Part shown: in pieces, positions 12,626 through 21,281 of the stretch
How the letters are laid out: the number at the start of each line of letters is the position of its first letter
How positions within the stretch are numbered: the first letter of the stretch is position 1
From: a virus
Virus record (IMG/VR): IMGVR_UViG_3300018080_008436
Location: 308,998 to 372,997 of that record
Reading direction: 5' to 3' (one strand)
DNA length: 64,000 bases
Notes under the pieces: generated by a model
The model's database searches: none
Told to the model about the DNA's origin: nothing
The model's input: only the letters and a program-made list of their open reading frames with translations
Translations under genes and position numbers: made by a program

Positions 12626-14934
12626 CTGGAACGCTTTCTCTTTCTTTTTCTAATGACAATGTCGCCACTTTTATCAGCAGTTATAGTCAGAGTATAACTG
12701 TACTGATCGATATCCTCAATTTCAAGGATTGTGTCTGCAACAAGTGGCTCAACTTGTTTTGAAATAATTCGATCAAGTGACATGGCATTCATACCATGTT
12801 CAGAGTCATGATATTTAACAATAGCTTCAGCTATCTTCGCCCCAATCTTAATACTAATGTATTTGTGATTAACGCGCTGAGCGAATTCTGTAAGTCTCAT
12901 TTCTACAATGTCTTGAAGATTCTCTTTCGTCAGTTCCACAAATGGTACGAAGGCATCGACACGATTAACGAATTCTTCACCATAAGATTTCTTACAGAAG
13001 TCAATTAAACGAGTTCTCTCATTTTCCACAAGGCTTTTTTTACCTTTTGAATTAAAACCCATGGAAGCTGACTTAGAAATATTCAAACCGAAGTTACCTG
13101 TCATGATGAAGAAGATATTTTTGCAGTCAACCTTTTCACCTACTGCACTAGTAATGGTTCCTTCTGACATAACTTGTAAAAACAGCCTCATGACTTGTGG
13201 ATGAGCTTTCTCAATTTCATCGAGCAGTAGGATGCAATAAGGTCTTCTTTTGATTTTGTCAACTACAACATCAACATCCTTGAAACCCACATATCCTGGT
13301 GGACTCCCAATTATTTTGCTAATTGAGTGTTTTTCAGAGTATTCTGACATATCAATCTTAATCAGATTTTTCTCGCTTCCAAAAATTGCTTGAGATAACT
13401 GTTTGGCGGTATAAGTTTTCCCTGTTCCACTTTGCCCTCCAAAAGTAAGAACTCCAATGGGTCTGTCAGGGTTTCTAACTCCGCTATAAGCATTTCTAAG
13501 TACCCTACAAACGCTTGTAACGGCTTCTTCTTGTCCAATTACTCTTTTCTTCAGAAATTCCTCAGTCTTTTTAATTCTTTCATGTGTATCCCACATGATA
13601 ACTTCTAAAGGAACTCCGCATTGTTTACTGATGACTTTGGCAACATCATCTGAGGTAATTATGGGAGTGTGTTCGTCATTTTCCGACCAAGCGTTTTGAG
13701 CACATGCAGTATCCATACAGTCAATTGCTTTATCTGGGAAGTATTTGGTTGGTCTGTATCGTTTGGTCAGATTGATAATGGAGTCAATAGCATCGTTTGA
13801 GATCGTGCATTCATGATACTTTTCAAAACGATCTTTGATTCCCATCAAGATTTTTTTGACATCTTCATCTGATGGTTCATCAATATTGACAACTCCAAAG
13901 CGTCTTGATAATGCCCCATCGTCAACAAAATGTTTTTTATATTCTTGATGAGTTGTGGCCCCAATACACTTCAACTTCCTTGCAAGAGCAGGTTTAAGAA
14001 TGTTTGCGGCATCCATAGCGGAGCCAGCACCTCCTGCACCTACAATCGTATGAATTTCATCAATAAACAGAATGACATCTGGATCATCTTCAACGGCCTT
14101 GATTAGATCCTGTATCCTTTTTTCAAAATCTCCACGATATTTTGTCCCTGCAACCATTCCTGCCATATTGAGGGAATAAATCCTACACCCTCTGAGTTTG
14201 GGAGGGACAGCATTACTGATGATTCTTTGAGCGATGCCCTCAACAATAGCAGTCTTCCCGACTCCAGCTTCACCAACTAAAATTGGATTTGATTTTGTTC
14301 TTCTGCAAAGGATTGTAATTGTTTCTTCGATTTCTGAATCTCTTGAAATTATCGGATCAAATTCTCCGTTGTTTGCCAACTCTGTCATATCAGTGCAGTA
14401 TTGGTCAATAATAGAGTCTTTGGTCTTTTTCTTCGAACTTCTTGAAGTTTTAACTGTGCTTTTGTGAGATTTGCTACTTAAGATCTCTTCAATGCAACTC
14501 TTGAACTCCTTGCATTCTTTGGAAATGATTCTCTTAAGATTCAGGTGAAGATCCATGATAGATATGAACAGATGTCCAAGTCCAACGATTTTGTGGCCAT
14601 TATCGCGAGATAACTTATCTGCCGCTTTGCACACTTCAACGATTTCTTTTGAAATATTAATTTCGTCAAAGGTAACCCCAGAGTCCCCACTCTCATTTTC
14701 CTTTTGTCTATTGGAAAGGAGTCTCTTAAACTTCTTAACGCAAGTGTCTAAATCAACTCCATGCTCGTGCAACGCTAATGTTACAACGTTTTCTCCAGTG
14801 AGCAATGTTCCAATCAAGAATGACTCTGGATATAGGCAATCCACATGAGCATCAATACTTGCGGCTTTAGCAAATACGATCATGTGTAGAACATCGTTAC
14901 TAAACCTGTCATACATCTTCTGGTTTTCTGACAT
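12622..14934 (-). CDS. ClpA/ClpC-like AAA+ unfoldase
   Basis: 770 aa. An N-terminal Clp-N-like domain (about 1-150) precedes D1 with Walker A GEAGVGKT (221-228) and Walker B VILFIDE (287-293). D2 has Walker [10 protein letters not shown] (499-507) and Walker B ILLLDE (568-573). There is no long coiled-coil middle domain, so it is ClpA/ClpC-like rather than ClpB-like. SMGFNS at about 624-629 is where ClpA and ClpC carry their ClpP-docking xGF/L loop. Likely role: ATP-driven unfolding of proteins, possibly feeding host ClpP. It is coupled to dnaJ. Confidence 0.9.
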   Translation of the reverse strand: MSENQKMYDRFSNDVLHMIVFAKAASIDAHVDCLYPESFLIGTLLTGENVVTLALHEHGVDLDTCVKKFKRLLSNRQKENESGDSGVTFDEINISKEIVEVCKAADKLSRDNGHKIVGLGHLFISIMDLHLNLKRIISKECKEFKSCIEEILSSKSHKSTVKTSRSSKKKTKDSIIDQYCTDMTELANNGEFDPIISRDSEIEETITILCRRTKSNPILVGEAGVGKTAIVEGIAQRIISNAVPPKLRGCRIYSLNMAGMVAGTKYRGDFEKRIQDLIKAVEDDPDVILFIDEIHTIVGAGGAGSAMDAANILKPALARKLKCIGATTHQEYKKHFVDDGALSRRFGVVNIDEPSDEDVKKILMGIKDRFEKYHECTISNDAIDSIINLTKRYRPTKYFPDKAIDCMDTACAQNAWSENDEHTPIITSDDVAKVISKQCGVPLEVIMWDTHERIKKTEEFLKKRVIGQEEAVTSVCRVLRNAYSGVRNPDRPIGVLTFGGQSGTGKTYTAKQLSQAIFGSEKNLIKIDMSEYSEKHSISKIIGSPPGYVGFKDVDVVVDKIKRRPYCILLLDEIEKAHPQVMRLFLQVMSEGTITSAVGEKVDCKNIFFIMTGNFGLNISKSASMGFNSKGKKSLVENERTRLIDFCKKSYGEEFVNRVDAFVPFVELTKENLQDIVEMRLTEFAQRVNHKYISIKIGAKIAEAIVKYHDSEHGMNAMSLDRIISKQVEPLVADTILEIEDIDQYSYTLTITADKSGDIVIRKRKRKRSR

Positions 14935-14952
14935 ATCTTAATCCTTTCTAAT

Positions 14953-15159
14953 TTAGGAGCAAAAAACTTCCTCTTCTTCTTCAAAACGTAAAAAACTTAA
15001 CACTTCATCAAGATCATCTCCAGACAATTCCTGGTAGATCTTTGCGATACCATTAATCTCATCATCAGACAGGTCGGGATAACGAGACAACGCCAACTTC
15101 CCCTTCTTGTTCATGCTAATCAGGGGTCTTCCTTTTTTATCTCTTATTTCGAATGACAT
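14953..15159 (-). CDS. hypothetical protein, 68 aa
   Basis: Not recognised. Basic N-terminal half (RDKKGRPLISMNKKGKLAL), helical middle (DDEINGIAKIYQELSGDDL) and acidic end (EEEEEVF). AGGAGG precedes the ATG. It is the first gene after the candidate regulated promoter at 15178-15222, just ahead of the Clp/DnaJ pair, so it may be a small partner or regulator. That is inference. Confidence 0.7.
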   Translation of the reverse strand: MSFEIRDKKGRPLISMNKKGKLALSRYPDLSDDEINGIAKIYQELSGDDLDEVLSFLRFEEEEEVFCS

Positions 15160-15177
15160 AGCTACCTCCTAAAATGT

Positions 15178-15222
15178 CTACCTTAATATACTCAGGTTTC
15201 TACTCAAGTCAAGCTAAGGTAG
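15178..15222 (-). promoter_or_regulatory. promoter flanked by an 8-bp inverted repeat
   Basis: Minus strand: -35 TTGACT (15212-15207), 16-nt spacer, -10 TATATT (15190-15185). The arms CTACCTTA (15222-15215) and TAAGGTAG (15185-15178) bracket the two boxes exactly, looking like an operator. Drives the gene at 14953-15159 and probably the Clp/DnaJ operon. Confidence 0.6.
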
Positions 15223-15228
15223 CTAATA

Positions 15229-16308
15229 TTATTCGATGTCTACAAAATTGACAATTGGGTTGTAATCTTCGGGCATATACTCGTCTTCAGCGAGAGCCAC
15301 TAATTTCCTCAAACTGTCCTTAATAACCTTTTTGTCTCGTTCGCCTTTATACTTGCTGACTTCGTTATCCAATTCTTCTAGAGTCTTCTTGATTTCTTCG
15401 TCATTATAAAAATTCAAATTGTTAATATGCTTGATCATCTTTTTGATTTTTCTGACATGCATCTTATTCACATCTCTGTCATGACGTTGTAGAACTTTGT
15501 AAGTATTATCTGCCAACTCAGCGATTTGATGCCTCAAGAAAGAAACCGTGGAATCTAGGAACGAATCTACTAGTTCTTTCTTTTTGTCTTGATATTCTTG
15601 AGCAACAACTTGCTTCATTTCAAGTTCCAAACGGTGGTCAAGAGCTTTTTGCTCACTGTCTCTTGCAATCTGTTCGGCCTTAGCGATATCACTCTGAATA
15701 AAGGATGGTAACGGGATGGACAGAAATGTAACTTCATACTTGAATGAAGCCACTATTTTTTCTCTGTCGGGGATTTTATCTATGATTCTTGAAGTGAAAC
15801 TTTCAGTAAACGATACTGGAGGGGATTTGTCATCATCTGGATACAAACGTTTCCAGACTTCATGAGCCATACCCTCATAGTCTTGTTTTACTTCTTCAAT
15901 AATTGAATCGTATCGCATCCCTATGCTTTTGGCAAGATCTAAGAACTCATCTCGGAGATCATCACTTTCTGCTTTCCAGTTCTTGAAGGCAGAATATGGG
16001 ACGAATTTTCCCCAAACAGTGTTGAAGCTATGTGATGTCAGGGTTTGTCTGGCTCGTCTTTCAACTGATGCGATTTCAGCAAGAACACTTGGAGGTAAAA
16101 GCTTCTCATGCCCTAGATCGATATAGTTGAGCATGAAATCTTTGTGATCTGAATTGTTAAAATCAATACCAAGTTCTTCATATTTTAGACGACTAATTGC
16201 TCTCCATCTGGAAAGGGTCAGTTTGACAATGACTCCTTGTTCCATTAAAGCAAGTGCCCAATCGTCCCTGAACTGTTTGATTTCAACTTCCTGTCCATTA
16301 ATTTCCAT
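15229..16308 (-). CDS. hypothetical protein, 359 aa, long coiled coil
   Basis: Family not certain; it recalls DUF3150-type phage proteins. The start is taken at ATG 16308 (MEINGQEVEIKQ), with AAGGA upstream and an 11-nt overlap with the upstream gene. The N-terminal third is mixed. From about residue 190 it is predicted long helix rich in Lys/Glu (SEQKALDHRLELEMKQVVAQ, KIKKMIKHINNL). Soluble, with no membrane segment. It sits at the end of the glycosyltransferase/replication operon. Confidence 0.72.
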   Translation of the reverse strand: MEINGQEVEIKQFRDDWALALMEQGVIVKLTLSRWRAISRLKYEELGIDFNNSDHKDFMLNYIDLGHEKLLPPSVLAEIASVERRARQTLTSHSFNTVWGKFVPYSAFKNWKAESDDLRDEFLDLAKSIGMRYDSIIEEVKQDYEGMAHEVWKRLYPDDDKSPPVSFTESFTSRIIDKIPDREKIVASFKYEVTFLSIPLPSFIQSDIAKAEQIARDSEQKALDHRLELEMKQVVAQEYQDKKKELVDSFLDSTVSFLRHQIAELADNTYKVLQRHDRDVNKMHVRKIKKMIKHINNLNFYNDEEIKKTLEELDNEVSKYKGERDKKVIKDSLRKLVALAEDEYMPEDYNPIVNFVDIE

Positions 16309-17014
16309 CTTCAGGTTCCTTAGTGCAATTCTTCCTAAAGAACTCAACTAATCGTTCTGGACAGAATTGATTTACTGTTGCTCTGGTGTCAATCCCTGGC
16401 AACCCCGCATATTTCCTAAGGAAATTATACATAAGTCTGTCATCATTGTATTCTTCAGTGTTTCGATAGAGACATGCCGCAGATACTCCATACTTTCTTT
16501 TAAAGATCATACAGTTGTTGTCAACCATCTTGTATGGAGTTTTTGCATCCTCTCCAACACTCTCGAACTCATCAATGCCAATACATTCATATTGGTCGTC
16601 TGAAGTCGTTGTCCAGATCCTTCGTCTGCAAAACCCCCATTCTTTCCCACCAAGGACTTCCATAATGTTGTCAACATGGTCAGCATCCCACATTGCGTCA
16701 TCATCTAGGAAAGTAACCCATTCAGTGTTAGCAATCATCAAGCCAACAGCCCTTAATGCAGATCCAGCGGCCTTCGAGTTGATAAGATTGTCCTTAATCA
16801 CAATACTATTTACAGAATAATTCGCTCCTTCTCGTTCCATGTCATATGGAGACCTAACTTTCCCCGCATCATTTGGGAACAGGAATTCATCTTCTCTCTT
16901 ATTGTCCCACAACAGAAGATGTTTTATGGGAATAACCGATTTCTGGTTCTGCACTGATTGCATTGTAAGCTTAAGACTGTCTCTGCCTGTTGTCGGTGTA
17001 ATTACAGTGATCAT
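16298..17014 (-). CDS. GT-A (family 2-like) glycosyltransferase
   Basis: 238 aa. ITVITPTTGRDSLKLTMQSV is the usual N-terminal nucleotide-sugar strand-loop of GT2-like enzymes. WVTFLDDDAMWDADHVDNIM carries the metal-binding DxD (DDD) and the following acceptor-side helix. Compact, single domain, no membrane anchor. It would transfer a sugar from an activated donor, with acceptor unknown (protein, DNA or polysaccharide). Its ATG overlaps the stop of the second glycosyltransferase (ATGA). Confidence 0.82.
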   Translation of the reverse strand: MITVITPTTGRDSLKLTMQSVQNQKSVIPIKHLLLWDNKREDEFLFPNDAGKVRSPYDMEREGANYSVNSIVIKDNLINSKAAGSALRAVGLMIANTEWVTFLDDDAMWDADHVDNIMEVLGGKEWGFCRRRIWTTTSDDQYECIGIDEFESVGEDAKTPYKMVDNNCMIFKRKYGVSAACLYRNTEEYNDDRLMYNFLRKYAGLPGIDTRATVNQFCPERLVEFFRKNCTKEPEDGN

Positions 17015-17847
17015 AGTTGTCCTCCTAAATCAAAACCCGCTTCTGGCAAATCCAGAACGTTTGGCATTTCTGGCATTTCTGACATTTCTGGGTTCATTAA
17101 CTCTTGTTGAGGTCCGTTGTCTTCTGGAACGCTCTTTGGCACCTTTTTCTGAACAACAACTTCAAAATTCCAAAGAGCATGAGATTTTTCACCATAATGT
17201 CTCAGAACAATACTGGTGTCTGCGAAAATCTGCCCCCCGATATCTCTCCATCTTTGGCAAAAGCTCCAATCTTCAGAGAGATATTTCTTCTTTTCTCCAT
17301 CTTTGAGATGCAAAGTCTGGAGCATTGGGATGTAAAGGCCGTAAATCTTCTTGTCTGACATATTGTCATCGCCATCATAGATTAGGTCTGGGTATGCATC
17401 GATCATTTTCTCAACTGCGCTTCTGTGCAAGCACCAACATCCGCTAGACATCCAAAGCATTGGAAGTAAGCCCTGATCGAAGTTTGGTTGTCTATTCCTG
17501 TCCATCGGAACAGATGAACAAATCGTTTCTTCATCATTCTTCAACGCATACAGTCCACCAACAAACTTTGCTTCATGAGAAACAAGTTTGGTAAAAATGT
17601 TATTGCTGGAGAATTTGTTAATGATTTCTAAGTCAGAATCAATAGAAATGAAATAGTCACACTCCTCATATTCATGCATAAATGCGCTAAGATGTACGTT
17701 CCTGACTCTAGAAATCATTGAGTCGTTTTCACTGTAATAAATCTGTATGTCATGCTCTTTACAACTATGGATGGCGCTATATAAGCTTTGCATCATTTTT
17801 AGGTGAGGTCTGCCCAAGACAGGGACGGATACCAAAATCTTTGCCAT
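17011..17847 (-). CDS. GT-A fold glycosyltransferase
   Basis: 278 aa. ILVSVPVLGRPHLKMMQSL at the N-terminus and DYFISIDSDLEII (DxD type) define the GT-A fold. YLSEDWSFCQRWRDIGGQIF and VLRHYG are typical of the C-terminal acceptor half in phage and bacterial homologues. The last ~35 residues are a Pro/Glu/Met-rich tail (NPEMSEMPEMPNVLDLPEAG), probably disordered. Paired with the preceding glycosyltransferase; start overlaps the dCMP deaminase stop by 1 nt. Confidence 0.8.
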   Translation of the reverse strand: MAKILVSVPVLGRPHLKMMQSLYSAIHSCKEHDIQIYYSENDSMISRVRNVHLSAFMHEYEECDYFISIDSDLEIINKFSSNNIFTKLVSHEAKFVGGLYALKNDEETICSSVPMDRNRQPNFDQGLLPMLWMSSGCWCLHRSAVEKMIDAYPDLIYDGDDNMSDKKIYGLYIPMLQTLHLKDGEKKKYLSEDWSFCQRWRDIGGQIFADTSIVLRHYGEKSHALWNFEVVVQKKVPKSVPEDNGPQQELMNPEMSEMPEMPNVLDLPEAGFDLGGQL

Positions 17848-18383
17848 TATTGATTCTCCTTGTACTCAATATAATCTAAAGTTTTTTGAAGTAGCTCTTT
17901 TGTATTATCAAGGTTATTATACACGATGATTTGAGGAGGAGGGGCCATAGCCGCAATCATTTTCTTTTTAGCCTTAATATCGTTCTCATCAATGCATTTT
18001 GACCCAATCGTACCATAAACAATTCTATGGATACCTTTTTGTAAAATCATCCGAAGGCATCTGTGGCAAGGTTCTCCAGTTACATATATCGTGGAGCTAC
18101 CCAAATCAGAATAACTGCCATGATAATTAATCAAACAGTTTTCTTCTGCATGAATCATATACCAGTACTTATCTGGGCGTTTGGATAAATCTTCGTCACT
18201 AAAAGTACCACCTTTTAATGGGCCGTTGTATCCAATTGACAAAAGTCTGTGATCGTAAGAGACTAAGCAGGCTCCATGAACAGTACTTTTATCAACAGAT
18301 CTTTGGGCGACAGTAAGTGCCAATGCCATATAGTAATCGTCCCAATTTGGTTTCGTCTCTTCGCCACCTTGCCATTTACCCAT
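17847..18383 (-). CDS. dCMP deaminase
   Basis: 178 aa. It has the zinc deaminase motifs HAEEN (catalytic Glu and zinc His) and GEPCHRCLRMILQKGI (two zinc Cys). VHGACLVSYDHRLLSIGYNG is typical of the deoxycytidylate deaminase family. Converts dCMP to dUMP for thymidylate synthesis. It sits in the replication operon, overlapping the primase-like gene by 8 nt. Confidence 0.88.
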   Translation of the reverse strand: MGKWQGGEETKPNWDDYYMALALTVAQRSVDKSTVHGACLVSYDHRLLSIGYNGPLKGGTFSDEDLSKRPDKYWYMIHAEENCLINYHGSYSDLGSSTIYVTGEPCHRCLRMILQKGIHRIVYGTIGSKCIDENDIKAKKKMIAAMAPPPQIIVYNNLDNTKELLQKTLDYIEYKENQ

Positions 18384-18933
18384 TTTTCAATCTCCCAAAC
18401 GCTTCATAGCCTATTTTTTGTACAGTTTGATAATTCTGATTTTCCAAAGCTTCGTTTAATCTTCTATAAGCTTTTGAAACCCATACTTTATGTTTGTGAA
18501 AGTCTTTTCTCAATAACATTCTGCATTGATTTGAGACCAGGATGTTCTCATTTTCAATTTGTCTTTCGAAATTGATCTTTTTCGAAACGTTTTTCATCCC
18601 CTGAAGGATTAAGTCATCCACATCTTTGATGTTATAGTACTTGCAAAGATAGTTGATCGCTTCCATCTGATTTCTTAAACCAAAGAAGTCGATGCAAAAG
18701 TGGATAATTGTTCCTTTCTTCTGACAGCCAAAACAATGATATAGCCAAACTCCGTCTATGTTATTTACATGGAAGGAAGGTTTAGTCTCGTAATGGTCTG
18801 GCAATGGACACTCACAAACTGCGCCCATTTCATCTCGGTTCCACTTGAGATCTAATCCAGATTCAGTTTCAATGAATTCTGGAAGATCGCAAGTTTTTAC
18901 GAGATGTTCTCTTAGATACCTTAGATCACTCAT
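18376..18933 (-). CDS. primase-type CHC2 zinc-binding domain protein
   Basis: 185 aa. CPLPDHYETKPSFHVNN followed by WLYHCFGCQKKGTIIHF is the CHC2 zinc ribbon of DnaG-type primases. The 'MEAINYLCKYYNI' helix pair follows, as in DnaG. The protein ends without the TOPRIM catalytic core, so it supplies only the template-reading zinc module. The catalytic part is presumably encoded elsewhere. ATG overlaps the DnaB-like gene stop (ATGA). Confidence 0.82.
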   Translation of the reverse strand: MSDLRYLREHLVKTCDLPEFIETESGLDLKWNRDEMGAVCECPLPDHYETKPSFHVNNIDGVWLYHCFGCQKKGTIIHFCIDFFGLRNQMEAINYLCKYYNIKDVDDLILQGMKNVSKKINFERQIENENILVSNQCRMLLRKDFHKHKVWVSKAYRRLNEALENQNYQTVQKIGYEAFGRLKNG

Positions 18934-20594
18934 TCGATGCCTAGTAGTTCTTCAAGTTCAGAGTCTGCGTCAATGATATCCTGCAATGCTTGTCCTCCAT
19001 CAGATGAAGACTCATCAGGGAAAATAATGTTATCATCGTCATCGTCCCCAAGATAGATCTGATCTTCCAGTTTCTCTTCATTAATCAATTCGTCTTCGCT
19101 GACATCACTATTGAATAGAATTTCATCAACTCCTTGGACCTGTCCTGGCTCAAAAACTGGATCTGACACTCTACCAAGACGACCATCGAAATCAAGAACC
19201 ATCGTTCTTTTTGATTCATCATCTCTGGCCTTAGTTCCAAAGACAAACATTTTGGTTGGTGGGGAGTCGCTGTTCAAAACAGCACTTAAAGCATTGTCGG
19301 CATCAGCACTGATCATATTCGAACCTGAAAGGTCTTCAGTATGAACGGCAACATCCGCATCATCTGTGCCTGTTGCTTTGTCAGATTTGTTTCTAATGTC
19401 CTTAGTGGCCGCTTTTTTGATCTGTACAGCAGATATGGTAACATAATCGTTAACTCTTCCATAAGCCTGAAGTCTTGAAGATGTATAAGCATCATCAAGA
19501 TCAGGTCTGCCCTGAGTTCTTGTTTCGTTACCAATAACGCCAAGATAGTCAACAATCAAAGTGTCAATCTTTTCGCCTTTGGCTTTCAGTTCGGCCTTAA
19601 CTTCTTCGATCTTACTGATAATCTTAGACAATTTGGTTTGCTGAGCCATCTGAATGACGTGGAAGTTAGGTTTAATCTTATCCACAAGGTCCATGGCCGC
19701 TTCTTTCAAACGGAAATAGGACTCATCATTCAAACCTTTCTCCCCTTTTCCACCTACTTTGATTCTATTGTAGTCAGTTAAAGCATGTAGGGCCAAAAGT
19801 CTGGTGAATAATGGGATGGCTTTCTTCTCCATGGAAACATAAACAACATTGTACCCTGCCTTGGCCATATTAAAGCCAATGTTGAACATTAATGTTGTTT
19901 TTCCACCATTAACCATACCGCTAATGATAGTATAGGTCCCATATTCAAATCCATGATAAATGTTATCAATGGCCATCAGACCTGTTGGAATAGTGGGGAG
20001 ACTTTCTGGATCTTCTCTTCGTTTTTCGATATACTCTAGAGTATGTTTCATCCCTTCTTCGAAGTCCATTATGAGACTGTATGGATCTGGGTCCATGTTC
20101 TCAATCTTCAGAAAGGACTCCTGAACCTCTTTTACAAGGTCAACCTGATTGTTGGTAGCCTTAACGATTTTTTCAAGATTCTCGTTAATGATTTTAAATG
20201 CTTGCCACTGGATAAATCTGTTGTTGATGTTAGTCTTCAACAATTCATAATCTTCAAGATCTACATCTCTGTGGTAAACGTCATCCCAATAGATCCTAGC
20301 GGCCCCTTTGTCCTCATCAGTCAGTTCCTTTTTACCATAATGACTCATACCATCCATTATGGACTCCATAGCCGTTCTGGTTAGAACTGCACCATGCTTA
20401 CCGTAATACGACTTGATTACCTCAAACAGGAATCTTGGCTGATCATGCCAAAAATGCCCTTCTGGTCCACCTCTAAATCCACAAGACATTGCGTCCATGA
20501 GGATCTTTTTGTCCTTCAAAAGAAGGCATAGAAATCTTGGCTCTTCTTTAAGAGCTTGGCGCTTCAGCGCCTCGTTTTTAATCCGTTCTATCAT
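18930..20594 (-). CDS. dnaB: DnaB-type replicative helicase
   Basis: 554 aa. Helical N-terminal domain (about 1-165), linker, then the RecA-like domain with Walker A GMVNGGKT (226-233) and Walker B LIVDY (346-350). GRPDLDDAYTSSRLQAYGRV and a DnaB-type 'SAVQIKK' segment follow. The C-terminal ~90 residues are strongly acidic (LGDDDDDNIIFPDESSSD), an extension not found in typical DnaB that could be a partner-docking tail. Unwinds DNA at the phage fork. Coupled to the primase zinc protein and to the putative loader. Confidence 0.9.
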   Translation of the reverse strand: MIERIKNEALKRQALKEEPRFLCLLLKDKKILMDAMSCGFRGGPEGHFWHDQPRFLFEVIKSYYGKHGAVLTRTAMESIMDGMSHYGKKELTDEDKGAARIYWDDVYHRDVDLEDYELLKTNINNRFIQWQAFKIINENLEKIVKATNNQVDLVKEVQESFLKIENMDPDPYSLIMDFEEGMKHTLEYIEKRREDPESLPTIPTGLMAIDNIYHGFEYGTYTIISGMVNGGKTTLMFNIGFNMAKAGYNVVYVSMEKKAIPLFTRLLALHALTDYNRIKVGGKGEKGLNDESYFRLKEAAMDLVDKIKPNFHVIQMAQQTKLSKIISKIEEVKAELKAKGEKIDTLIVDYLGVIGNETRTQGRPDLDDAYTSSRLQAYGRVNDYVTISAVQIKKAATKDIRNKSDKATGTDDADVAVHTEDLSGSNMISADADNALSAVLNSDSPPTKMFVFGTKARDDESKRTMVLDFDGRLGRVSDPVFEPGQVQGVDEILFNSDVSEDELINEEKLEDQIYLGDDDDDNIIFPDESSSDGGQALQDIIDADSELEELLGIE

Positions 20595-21280
20595 TTCACC
20601 CTAACCCTAAATACATTCTCATCATTTCGAATATCTGCATGAGACAACATAGCAAGATATGATCCGCAATGATCCTCCTTGATAGCGTTCTCCTGATTAG
20701 TTAACTGTCCAGCCAAAGGAACTGTAAAAGTAATAATCGTTGGCTTGGAATAATCGTCGCGATATTCTAACAATTGATCAAAGAAAACCCCCGCATCAGT
20801 CAGATACATGCTAAATCTTTTGTGATAAAATTCACTCAGAAAAAGTATCTGCTCTTCCTTGACCTTTTTGACTAAGTCATTTCTGTTCTCAAATCCAGCC
20901 CCTTTCAGTGTTTGGAACTGACCCGCAAGATTAGAACAGTTATAGGTGTTGCCATGCTTGTCACATGCGATCATTCTAAATAAGATAGCGAATGCCGCTT
21001 TTTTTCTTGCATGAGAGTCGTGCAGACTTCCACCATCAATAATAACAAATGGTTTTTTGAATAGAACCTTTGGGTTCTTGTAAACGGTCTCAGCAAATTT
21101 ATTGACATCCTTATGGTATTTGTCGCACAGCAAGTCCCTAAATTCATCTTGCTTAACTCTGAGGTATTTATCGGGGATACCTGCCCGTTTACCTCTTTGG
21201 AGGATTGCCCTCGCCTGGACGAACATTCTCCTTCTCTTTTCCATTTCGTCCTGGTAATCTTCTAATGTCTTGTCACCCAT
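20591..21280 (-). CDS. putative helicase loader (degenerate DnaC/AAA+-like)
   Basis: 229 aa from ATG 21280 (GGAG upstream; a GTG four codons earlier is less likely). It lies directly upstream of the dnaB-like gene. The layout recalls DnaC-type loaders: FVIIDGGSLHDSHARKKAAF where the Walker A strand-loop-helix would be, EEQILFLSEFYH in the Walker B place, and FFDQLLEYRDDYSKPTIITF like the 'Ry...PTIITSN' segment. The Walker A GKT is absent, so ATP binding is doubtful. Assignment rests on pattern plus neighbourhood. Confidence 0.5.
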   Translation of the reverse strand: MGDKTLEDYQDEMEKRRRMFVQARAILQRGKRAGIPDKYLRVKQDEFRDLLCDKYHKDVNKFAETVYKNPKVLFKKPFVIIDGGSLHDSHARKKAAFAILFRMIACDKHGNTYNCSNLAGQFQTLKGAGFENRNDLVKKVKEEQILFLSEFYHKRFSMYLTDAGVFFDQLLEYRDDYSKPTIITFTVPLAGQLTNQENAIKEDHCGSYLAMLSHADIRNDENVFRVRVK

Positions 21281-21281
21281 C

